A stretch of DNA of 64,000 nucleotides from Verrucomicrobiota bacterium (GTDB taxonomy: Bacteria; Verrucomicrobiota; Verrucomicrobiia; Opitutales; Opitutaceae). A program made the translations under genes and the position numbers. The stretch lies in contig JAEYUW010000030.1 in NCBI GenBank assembly GCA_023432225.1, forward strand, positions 43,392-107,391, written 5' to 3'. How positions within the stretch are numbered: the stretch's first letter is position 1; every line of letters starts with the position of its first letter. The notes under the pieces are model-generated. The model was not told the DNA's origin. It saw nothing but the letters and a program-made list of their open reading frames with translations, and searched no databases. Of this stretch, positions 1 through 9,223 are shown in pieces.

Positions 1-1
1 C

Positions 2-73
2 GCTTGTGCGACGCGCGGTGAGCTGGCGATGGCGCTTGAGACCTGGCTGGTCAGCGCGGAGGCACTTAAATGA
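2..73 (+). CDS. C-terminal end of an upstream gene (partial)
   Basis: An open frame entering from the left edge ends at a TGA at 71-73 and gives 23 residues ending in ETWLVSAEALK. Codon use has G/C at third positions like the neighbouring genes, which is the only support for a real gene. The product cannot be identified from so short a tail. The biotin-ligase gene is a common neighbour of coaX, but nothing in these residues proves it. Confidence 0.35.
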   Translation, partial: ACATRGELAMALETWLVSAEALK

Positions 74-100
74 GTTGTTCCCGCGTGATACCCGATCCGT

Positions 101-188
101 GTCATTCTGTGCGCAGCGAAGAATCCACGTGTCCGAGCGCGGCAACGCTTTCGCGTGCGGCTGGATTCTTCGCTGCGCGCAGAATGAC
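101..188. repeat. Intergenic long inverted repeat
   Basis: Two 27-nt arms at 101-127 and 162-188 are inverted copies with a single mismatch, separated by 34 nt. The arms begin GTCATTCTG and end GAAGAATCCA. This is the layout of a widespread intergenic hairpin type in bacterial genomes. No T-run follows, so it is probably a repeat element rather than a terminator. Confidence 0.8.
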
Positions 189-280
189 GATGGGCGGAAC
201 GTCGTCTTCGAGTCTCGCGTCGTCTCGCGCCTCGCACCTCCGCCCAATCCAAAATCAAAAATCCGAAATCGAAAATCCCG

Positions 281-1060
281 ATGCTCCTCTGTCTTGATGT
301 CGGCAATACCCAGATCCACGGCGGCGTCTTTGCCGATGACGTCCTCAAGTGCCAGTTTCGGAAGTCGACGCACCCGCTCGGCTCGTCCGACGAACTCGGC
401 GTGTTCTTTCTCGCCGTGTTGCGCGAGAACGGTGTCGATCCGGAAGCGGTGACGCAGGTGGCGGTGTGCTCGGTCGTGCCGCCGGCGGCGTATCCGCTGC
501 GCAGCGCGAGCGTGAAGTATTTTCGCGTGGAGCCGTTCGTGTTGCAGGCGGGCGTGAAGACGGGACTCAAGATTCGTTACCGCAATCCGGCGGAAGTCGG
601 AGCCGATCGCGTGGCGAACGCGATCGCGGCGACGCAGCGGCACCCGGGGCGCAATGTCATTGTCGTGGACTGCGGCACGGCGACGACCTTCGACGTGGTG
701 ACTGCGGCGGGCGACTACTTGGGCGGCGCGATCATGCCGGGCGTCGGCTTGTCGGCGGAGATGTTGTCCGCGCGCACCGCGAAGTTGCCCGCGGTCGAAA
801 TCAACCGGCCGGAGTCGGCGTTGGGTCGCACGTCGGTGGAGAGCATCCAGTCGGGACTCTATCACGGGCACGTGGGCGCAGTGCGGAATCTCATCGCGGA
901 ACTGACGGTCGAGGCGCTGGGTGGTGAGCGTCCGCGGGTGGTGGGCACGGGCGGCTTCGCGCGGATGTTTGAAGCCGAGGGCATTTTCGACGAAATCGTG
1001 CCGGAGCTCGTGCTGCTCGGATTGAGGCAGGCCGTCCGGCTCAACGCCGACACGAAATGA
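281..1060 (+). CDS. coaX: Type III pantothenate kinase CoaX
   Basis: Phosphorylates pantothenate with ATP in the first step of coenzyme A synthesis, in the cytoplasm. The 259-aa length fits the family. The N-terminal phosphate-binding motif has Asp6 in LDVGNT; the pantothenate-site motif GADRVANA begins near residue 107 and the second acidic motif DCGTATTFD near residue 130. All hallmark acidic residues of the ASKHA-fold type III enzyme are present. The start is the ATG placing the DVGNT motif at residues 6-10, as in homologues. panD follows after 7 nt, so the two CoA-precursor genes are probably co-transcribed. Type III kinases are known to resist CoA feedback and to need a monovalent cation. 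Confidence 0.95.
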   Translation: MLLCLDVGNTQIHGGVFADDVLKCQFRKSTHPLGSSDELGVFFLAVLRENGVDPEAVTQVAVCSVVPPAAYPLRSASVKYFRVEPFVLQAGVKTGLKIRYRNPAEVGADRVANAIAATQRHPGRNVIVVDCGTATTFDVVTAAGDYLGGAIMPGVGLSAEMLSARTAKLPAVEINRPESALGRTSVESIQSGLYHGHVGAVRNLIAELTVEALGGERPRVVGTGGFARMFEAEGIFDEIVPELVLLGLRQAVRLNADTK

Positions 1061-1067
1061 TTTTTCC

Positions 1068-1418
1068 ATGCGTTTGACTTTGCTGAAATCGAAACTCCAC
1101 CGTGCGCGCGTGACCGCGGCCGATTTGAATTACGAAGGCTCGATCGCGATTGCGCCGGAGTTGCGACGGGCGGCGGGCCTGTTGCTGCACGAGCGCGTCG
1201 AGATCTACAACGTGACCAACGGCCAGCGTTTCGCGACCTACGTGATCGGCGGCACGCAGCGTGGCGAGATCATGGTGAACGGCGCGGCGGCGCGCTTGGT
1301 GCAACCGGGAGACGAGGTGATCATCGCGGCGTATGCCGAGTTCGAGCCCGCAGAGGCCGAGGCGCACGTGCCGACGGTGGTGCTGCTCGACGCGAAGAAT
1401 CGGCCGAAAAAAAGGTAG
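1068..1418 (+). CDS. panD: Aspartate 1-decarboxylase PanD
   Basis: Makes beta-alanine from L-aspartate for pantothenate synthesis. The proenzyme self-cleaves at Gly24-Ser25 (seen in NYEGSI) to create the pyruvoyl cofactor. Lys9, Arg54 and Tyr58, which bind substrate or assist catalysis in the E. coli enzyme, are at matching positions. The 116-aa length is slightly shorter than the E. coli enzyme. It sits 7 nt after coaX. The C-terminus (RPKKR) is read directly into a REP repeat, and the TAG stop is part of the GTAG head of that repeat. Confidence 0.95.
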   Translation: MRLTLLKSKLHRARVTAADLNYEGSIAIAPELRRAAGLLLHERVEIYNVTNGQRFATYVIGGTQRGEIMVNGAAARLVQPGDEVIIAAYAEFEPAEAEAHVPTVVLLDAKNRPKKR

Positions 1419-1519
1419 GACCGGTCTGTGACCGGCCCAAAGTGACGACGAGTGCGGGAAATTTGTCGCAAGCGTCAATCGCACCCTGGATCGAAGGACC
1501 GGTCGCAGACCGGCCCTAC
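1415..1519. repeat. REP pair (BIME-like), inverted arrangement
   Basis: Two units, each a GTAG head plus a 7-bp hairpin with ACCGGTC/GACCGGT-type arms, lie at 1415-1437 and inverted at 1497-1519. The same family recurs near 25.7, 31.4, 38.3, 51.6 and 54.3 kb. A GTAG head next to a short palindrome is the known signature of REP sequences mobilised by RAYT transposases. The head of the first unit provides the panD stop codon. Confidence 0.8.
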
Positions 1520-1647
1520 CGCAGAATGTCACGCGCTGCGACGCACCGGCGGCACGTTGTGGCACAGCGGTCGCGCCGCGCGGGTGGCATTTCATTCGGG
1601 AGCGGTTATCTTTCCGTTGGAACACCACCTGCGAAGGAGAAACCACC

Positions 1648-4233
<2,586 letters not shown>

Positions 4234-4298
4234 CCGTCAGGCGTCGGACGGATCTCGCGCTGGCATCGTTTACGGATCGCTGGGCTTCCCAGAGGGAA

Positions 4299-4970
4299 TC
4301 ACGCGCACTTGCAAGAGCGGCGCGGAATGGCGCTGATTACGTGGCCGCGACGGTCGAACTCGAAGCGGCAACAGCGGTCGAGCATCTCGCGTAGCAGCAG
4401 GCGCGCACGGCGCACGCGGCTCTTGGTCGCGGTGAGCGTGAGACCCAGCGATGCCGCCAGCGTGGCGAGCGGTTCACCCTGAAACTCGTGGCGGATCAGC
4501 GGCTCGCGGTAGAGCGGCGGCAACTCGCCGAGAAACCGGCGCAGGGCGGGTGTGAGGTCGACGGCGTCGCGGCCGGCGGGATCGGCGGCGAGTGCGTCGG
4601 CTTCCAGCGGCGCGTGGGACCGACGCGCGCGGTAGTGGTCGATCACGGCGTTGCGCGCGATGCGGTAAACCCAGCCTTGCAGCTTCGCCGGCTCGCGGAG
4701 TTCCGGCAGCCGGCGGTGGATGCGCACGAATACTTCCTGGAGCAGATCGTCGGCGTCCGCGTCGGAGGCGGTGCGCGAACACAGAAAGCCCCACAGCGGG
4801 TCCGCGAACTCGCGCCAGAGCTCCGCGACCGCGTGATCGCGGGCGAGCGTGGCCGTGGCAACGTCGACGTCGGCGCGTTCCGCCCGCGCGCGCGTGGGCG
4901 CGGGGCGGCCGGTTTCCGTCGGCGAGTGGTCAAGCAACACGCGACTCACAGCCGTGTTCAGTTGCAGCAT
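4299..4970 (-). CDS. sigZ: SigZ-type ECF RNA polymerase sigma factor
   Basis: A 223-aa sigma-70 family factor. Region 2 is seen in ADDLLQEVFVRIHRRL with the following GWVYRIARNAVIDHYR, and region 4 in the HTH beginning LATLAASLGLTLTATKSRVRRAR. The C-terminus carries the CCRFEFDRRG motif typical of SigZ, followed by a terminal CxC (CKCA). The start codon at 4970 lies inside arsM, giving a 13-nt overlap, so it is the last and probably translationally coupled gene of the arsenic operon. The first 50 residues are Ala/Arg-rich and weakly conserved, so a later start is possible. A role in arsenic response is inferred only from position. Confidence 0.85.
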   Translation of the reverse strand: MLQLNTAVSRVLLDHSPTETGRPAPTRARAERADVDVATATLARDHAVAELWREFADPLWGFLCSRTASDADADDLLQEVFVRIHRRLPELREPAKLQGWVYRIARNAVIDHYRARRSHAPLEADALAADPAGRDAVDLTPALRRFLGELPPLYREPLIRHEFQGEPLATLAASLGLTLTATKSRVRRARLLLREMLDRCCRFEFDRRGHVISAIPRRSCKCA

Positions 4971-5803
4971 GTCGGCGCGCAGCAGGCGGCGCCGGGCTTG
5001 ACGGCGGTCACCTCGGCGGCGAACACCTTCGACTCGAAGCCGCGCTTGGCTTCCCAGCTCGTGATCACTTCGTCGCTGTTTCCTTTCGCGCGGATCGCGA
5101 TCTGTTCGAAGCCGGCCTGCGTCAGAATCTCGACGAGTTCGGTGTGCAGCGTGGCGCCGGCGAGGCAGCCGCTGTGGAGCGCGAGGTCGCGTTTCACCTC
5201 GGTGGACAATTCTTCGCGCGCGACGACATCCGACACGGCGAGCCGGCCGCCGGGACGGAGGACGCGGAAGGCTTCGCGATACACCGGGCGTTTGTCGGGG
5301 CAGAGATTGATCACGCAGTTGGAGATGATGACGTCCACCGAGGAGTCGGCCACGGGGAGGGCCTCGATTTCGCCGAGGCGAAATTCGACATTGGCGTAGG
5401 CGCTTTTGCGCGCGTTGGCGCGGGCTTTGGCGACCATCTCGGGCGTCATGTCCACGCCGATGACGCGGCCGCACGGGCCGACGGCGCGTGCGGCGAGAAA
5501 GGCGTCGAAGCCGGCGCCCGCACCGAGGTCGAGCACGGTTTGCCCCGGCTGCAGGGAAGCGAGTGCGACGGGATTGCCGCAGCCGAGCCCGAGGTTCGCA
5601 CCGGCGGGAATTCCGGCGAGGTCTTCGCTCGAGTAGCCGAGCGTCCTGGCTTGCGCGTCGTGGTCGCAGCAAGCGCTCGGGGCGCTCGGCGAGCAGCAGG
5701 CGGAGCTGGCGGCGGTGTCGGTTCCCGTTTGGCTGGCGATCGCGCTGTAACGGCGGCGAACTTCCTCACGGAGGGTTTCGGAGTCTGGCAGTGTTTCGTT
5801 CAT
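4958..5803 (-). CDS. arsM: Arsenite methyltransferase ArsM
   Basis: SAM-dependent enzyme that methylates As(III) to less retained or volatile species. The SAM motif VLDLGAGAGFD lies near residues 90-100 and GVDMTPEMV near 116. The three conserved arsenic-binding cysteines are at 75 (GLGCGNP), 163 (SNCVINL) and 213 (SGCLAGA). Extra cysteine pairs occur at residues 36-37 and 45-46 and at the C-terminus (CCAPTCCN); such metal-thiol decorations are common in ArsM. It lies downstream of acr3 on the same strand and overlaps the sigma-factor gene by 13 nt. Confidence 0.93.
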   Translation of the reverse strand: MNETLPDSETLREEVRRRYSAIASQTGTDTAASSACCSPSAPSACCDHDAQARTLGYSSEDLAGIPAGANLGLGCGNPVALASLQPGQTVLDLGAGAGFDAFLAARAVGPCGRVIGVDMTPEMVAKARANARKSAYANVEFRLGEIEALPVADSSVDVIISNCVINLCPDKRPVYREAFRVLRPGGRLAVSDVVAREELSTEVKRDLALHSGCLAGATLHTELVEILTQAGFEQIAIRAKGNSDEVITSWEAKRGFESKVFAAEVTAVKPGAACCAPTCCN

Positions 5804-5879
5804 ACGCCCCTACAGACGAAGCGATCGGGATTTGGACGCAGGATTTCGGTGGAAATTTTTCGCGCCGCGGCCGAGCGCG

Positions 5880-6938
5880 CTAGGACGCGGCGCCGGAATA
5901 GAAGCGCCGTTTGAACCAGAACGCGACGTGCACGAGGCCGATGAGCGCGGGGACTTCGATCAAGGGGCCGACCACGGCGGCGAACGCCACGCCGGACTTC
6001 AGGCCGAAGACGGCGATTGCGACGGCGATGGCCAACTCGAAGTTGTTGCCCGCCGAGGTGAACGCGAGCGAGGCGGACCGCGGGTAATCCGCGCCGAGAC
6101 GCTGCGCCATGACAAAGCTGACGAAGAACATCGCGACAAAGTAGAGGCCCAGCGGCAGCGCGATGCGCAGCACGTCGATCGGCAAGCGGACGATCGCGTC
6201 GCCCTTGAACGCGAACATGACGACAATGGTGAACAGCAGCGCGCCGAGCGTGAGCGGCGAGATGCGCGGGATGAACTTCGTTTCATACCATGCCTCGCCC
6301 TTGAGCGGGATGAAGATGGCGCGGCTGAGGACGCCCGCGGCGAACGGGATGCCGAGGTAGATCATCACGCTCCAGAAAATATCGCTCATCGCGACGTGCA
6401 CGATGGTGCCTTGGAGGCCGAACCAAGGTGGCAGCACGGTGATGAACAGCCAGGCGTAGACGCTGTAGAAGAGGATTTGCGCGACGCTGTTGAGCGCCAC
6501 GAGACCGGCGGCGAATTCGCGGCTGCCGTGGGCGAGCTCGTTCCAGACGAGCACCATCGCGATGCAGCGCGCGATGCCGACCAGGATCAGGCCAACCATG
6601 TAGTCCGGGTGATCGCGCAACAGCAGGACCGCGAGGAGGAACATGAGCACGGGGCCGACGATCCAGTTCTGGATCAGCGAGAGCGTCAGGATGCGGGGAT
6701 TCGAAAACACTTTCGGCAGCTGTCCATAGCGCACCTTCGCGAGCGGCGGATACATCATCAGGATGAGGCCGATGGCGATGGGCAGGTTGGTCGTGCCGAC
6801 GGTGAGCGGCGCGAAGAACGCCTCGGGATCGGTCAGGACGAAGTGTCCGAGGGCGACACCGAGGCCCATCGCGGCGAAGATCCAGACCGTGAGGTAGCGG
6901 TCGAGGAAGGAGAGGTTTTTGACGACGGATTCGGACAT
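5880..6938 (-). CDS. acr3: Arsenite efflux transporter Acr3
   Basis: Inner-membrane exporter of arsenite driven by the proton motive force, of the bile/arsenite/riboflavin transporter superfamily. The 352-aa protein has about ten hydrophobic segments. The conserved cysteine is seen in GIARCIAMVLVWN (about residue 125) and the conserved glutamate in GNNFELAIAV (about 301); both are essential in studied Acr3 proteins. It lies 76 nt upstream of arsM and about 200 nt after arsC, a gap filled by a long inverted repeat. Confidence 0.95.
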   Translation of the reverse strand: MSESVVKNLSFLDRYLTVWIFAAMGLGVALGHFVLTDPEAFFAPLTVGTTNLPIAIGLILMMYPPLAKVRYGQLPKVFSNPRILTLSLIQNWIVGPVLMFLLAVLLLRDHPDYMVGLILVGIARCIAMVLVWNELAHGSREFAAGLVALNSVAQILFYSVYAWLFITVLPPWFGLQGTIVHVAMSDIFWSVMIYLGIPFAAGVLSRAIFIPLKGEAWYETKFIPRISPLTLGALLFTIVVMFAFKGDAIVRLPIDVLRIALPLGLYFVAMFFVSFVMAQRLGADYPRSASLAFTSAGNNFELAIAVAIAVFGLKSGVAFAAVVGPLIEVPALIGLVHVAFWFKRRFYSGAAS

Positions 6939-7005
6939 GGGAGTCGCGATGGAGAAGGGAGGAGCGAGCGAGTTGACTCGCTCATTTCGCGCGCTCTCTA
7001 CCCTG

Positions 7006-7108
7006 CCGACACACCCCGGCGCTCCGCGCCACCCCTCTCAAGAGGGGATATTTCGCGGCGTTGATTCCCTCTGGAGAGAGGTTCCGGCCAGCGCGGGGTG
7101 TGTCGAGG
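7006..7108. repeat. Long imperfect inverted repeat between arsC and acr3
   Basis: The outer arms are CGACACACCCCG (from 7007) and CGGGGTGTGTCG (to 7105), and the inner arms are palindromic blocks around CCCCTCTCAAGAGGGGA and CCCTCTGGAGAGAGG. The element would fold into a cruciform or branched hairpin of about 100 nt within the operon. It resembles a mobile intergenic repeat; in the transcript it could affect the relative levels of arsC and acr3 messages. Confidence 0.7.
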
Positions 7109-7142
7109 TAGCCACGCACGCGTTCGAGGTGAAACATGCAGG

Positions 7143-7604
7143 TTAAGAGCGCCGGGCTTTCAGTTGGTCGCGCCGGCCCTCGGCGTAGGCGGTGAACGTG
7201 CGGCGAATCTCGTTTCGCACGCGGCGGAAAACGGCGAGCTTCTCCTCCTCGGTGCCTTCGGCGTGCGCGGGATCTTCGAACGGCCAGTGGTGGCGATTCA
7301 CTTGGCCGGGAAACACGGGGCAGGCCTGATCGGCGTGGCCGCAAACGGTGACCACGGTCTCCACCGGGCGCGCCATGAAATCGGTCATGGGCTTCGAGGT
7401 GTGGCCGGAAATATCGATCTGGATTTCCTGCATCACACGAATCGCGAGCGGATGCACGTAGCCCGCGGGTTTCGAGCCGGCGCTGACGACGTCGAGGATG
7501 TCGCCCGCCACGGCGCGCAGGATGCCTTCGGCGAGATGGCTGCGGCAGGAGTTGCCGGTGCAGAGAATGAGAACGGTCGGTTTGGAGTCGGGCATGGGAG
7601 TCAC
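7143..7604 (-). CDS. arsC: Arsenate reductase ArsC (low-molecular-weight phosphatase fold)
   Basis: Reduces arsenate to arsenite, which Acr3 then exports. The P-loop CTGNSCRS places the nucleophile Cys15 at the start. Two further cysteines, Cys88 and Cys95 (VCGHADQACP), form the disulfide relay typical of the thioredoxin-coupled class, so this is not the glutaredoxin-type ArsC. The ATG overlaps the arsR stop (4-nt overlap, 7601-7604), indicating translational coupling. An alternative start a few residues downstream (MPDSKPT) cannot be excluded. Confidence 0.94.
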   Translation of the reverse strand: MTPMPDSKPTVLILCTGNSCRSHLAEGILRAVAGDILDVVSAGSKPAGYVHPLAIRVMQEIQIDISGHTSKPMTDFMARPVETVVTVCGHADQACPVFPGQVNRHHWPFEDPAHAEGTEEEKLAVFRRVRNEIRRTFTAYAEGRRDQLKARRS

Positions 7605-7951
7605 TTGTCGGAGCAGCCGCAGGGCTCCACTTCGGGAGCGAGCTTCTTGAGGCGGGCGAGGTCCTGGCGGAAAACGGTCTCGTTGGCGGCACAGTCCTGC
7701 AGGCAGGCGAGATTGGCGGCGAGTTCGTGCGACGGCTCAGTCGGCAAAGAATAGACGACCCAGTTGCCGCGTCGCTCGGATTCCACGAGGCCACGCTCGC
7801 GCAGATAGGCGAGGTGCTTGGAGATTTTCACCTGCGGTTCGCGCAGGACCGACTGGAAGTGGCAGACGCAGAGCGGACCTTGGGCGAGCAGGTGGAGGAG
7901 GCGCAGCCGCGTGCGGTCGCAGAGGCATTGGTAGATTCGAATCAACTCCAT
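7601..7951 (-). CDS. arsR: Arsenic-responsive repressor ArsR
   Basis: ArsR/SmtB winged-helix repressor of the arsenic operon, 116 aa. A cysteine pair, Cys28 and Cys30 in PLCVCHFQ, sits at the start of the DNA-recognition helix region, as in classic As(III) sensors. Further cysteines near the C-terminus (CGCSDK) may add ligands. The recognition helix VKISKHLAYLRERGLV is clear. It is the first gene of the leftward operon; a strong palindrome lies just upstream. Confidence 0.94.
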   Translation of the reverse strand: MELIRIYQCLCDRTRLRLLHLLAQGPLCVCHFQSVLREPQVKISKHLAYLRERGLVESERRGNWVVYSLPTEPSHELAANLACLQDCAANETVFRQDLARLKKLAPEVEPCGCSDK

Positions 7952-7975
7952 GCCGCATTCGCATACCTAAATAGG

Positions 7976-7997
7976 AATATGCCGCAAGCGGAATATT
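7976..7997. promoter_or_regulatory. Candidate ArsR operator
   Basis: An imperfect palindrome with 10-nt arms (AATATGCCGC and GCGGAATATT, one mismatch, 2-nt centre) lies 25 nt upstream of the arsR start in the divergent arsR/galactanase gap. Position and AT-ended dyad form fit an ArsR-type operator; binding is inferred, not shown. Confidence 0.5.
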
Positions 7998-8071
7998 GGC
8001 GGTGCGCTTGGCCGTGCCGCGAGCCGACTGGACGTTTGCTCCCTCGAAAGGCGTCGCTACGATCTCAGGCC

Positions 8072-9175
8072 ATGAAAAGCCATCGGAAGTTTGGCGGCAT
8101 GTGGGCGATGCTGGTCGGAGCCGTAGCGGCGGGATGGGGAAGTGAGCCGTTCTACGTCGGGGCGGATTTGTCGGCGCTGCCGATTTACGAGCAGCGCGGG
8201 GCGAGGTTCGCGAAGGACGATCGCGCGGGCGATGCGCTCGCGCTCTTTCGCGCCGAAGGGATGAACGGCGTGCGCTTGCGGCTCTTCGTGCATCCGAAAC
8301 CGGAGGGCATCGTCGACAACTCGCTTGATTACACGGTGGCGCTCGCGCGGCGCGTGAAGGCGGCGGGGGCCGCGTTCATGCTCGACCTGCACTATTCGGA
8401 CACGTGGGCGGATCCGCAGAAGCAATTCAAGCCGGCGGCGTGGGAGAAACTGCCCTTCGATGAACTCGTGGCGACGGTCGGCGCCTACACGCGCGACGTG
8501 CTGGCGCGGTTTGAGCGCGAGGGGCTGCGGCCGGAGTTCGTGCAGATCGGCAACGAGATCACGAACGGCACGCTGTGGCCGGATGGACAGGTGAAGTTCG
8601 GCGCGCCGCCCGAGGAAGACGCGGCGGCGTGGGCGCGACTCGCGCGATTGCTGCGAGCGGGCATCGAGGCGGTGCCGCGCGGAGCAGGGCAGCCGAAAAT
8701 CATCCTGCACATCGAGAGCGGCGGGAATCTCGAGAAATCGCTCTGGTGGTTCCGGCACGCGCGCGCGGCCGGCTTGGATTACGACATCATCGGCCTGAGC
8801 TATTATCCGGACTGGCACGGCGCGTTGCCGAATTATCGGCGCACGCTCGCGGCGCTGGCCGAGGAGTTTCGCCAGCCGATCATGGTCGTGGAGGCCGGTT
8901 ATCCGTGGAAGACGGCGAAGAAGTGGACCGAGAAGGCTAACATGGATTGGCCGCTCACGCCGGCAGGGCAGGCGGAGTTTTTGCGCGACGTCGTGCAGGC
9001 CGTGCGCGAGATCCCGCACGGGCTTGGTCGCGGCGTGTGGTATTGGCATCCGGAGTCGATTCAGCTTCCGGGGCGCTATGCGTGGGAAGGCGGCACGTGC
9101 GCGCTTTTCGATGAGCGCGGCGAGATGCTGCCGGGGGCGACGGCGCTTTTTGGCGCGGCCGGCAAGTGCCCCTAG
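8072..9175 (+). CDS. Secreted GH53 arabinogalactan endo-beta-1,4-galactanase
   Basis: Predicted to hydrolyse beta-1,4-galactan side chains of pectin outside the cytoplasm. A signal peptide of about 25 residues ends near GWGSEP. The family start SEPFYVGADLSAL is clear. The acid/base glutamate is in QIGNEITNG (about residue 162) and the nucleophile glutamate in VVEAGYPW (about 274), both at expected spacing for clan GH-A. The protein is 367 aa from the ATG that begins the signal peptide. It is divergent from arsR with no evident functional link. The PL22-like gene at 24.3 kb hints at a plant cell-wall diet. Confidence 0.9.
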   Translation: MKSHRKFGGMWAMLVGAVAAGWGSEPFYVGADLSALPIYEQRGARFAKDDRAGDALALFRAEGMNGVRLRLFVHPKPEGIVDNSLDYTVALARRVKAAGAAFMLDLHYSDTWADPQKQFKPAAWEKLPFDELVATVGAYTRDVLARFEREGLRPEFVQIGNEITNGTLWPDGQVKFGAPPEEDAAAWARLARLLRAGIEAVPRGAGQPKIILHIESGGNLEKSLWWFRHARAAGLDYDIIGLSYYPDWHGALPNYRRTLAALAEEFRQPIMVVEAGYPWKTAKKWTEKANMDWPLTPAGQAEFLRDVVQAVREIPHGLGRGVWYWHPESIQLPGRYAWEGGTCALFDERGEMLPGATALFGAAGKCP

Positions 9176-9223
9176 ACTCACGCGGCGTGGCGCGCGCGGA
9201 AGTGCCGGATTGAAATCGCCGGC

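Noticed and set aside
1415..1519. REP hairpins as intrinsic terminators
   Set aside because: Stems are short (6-7 bp) and not followed by T-runs; the same units occur inside a coding sequence and upstream of genes.
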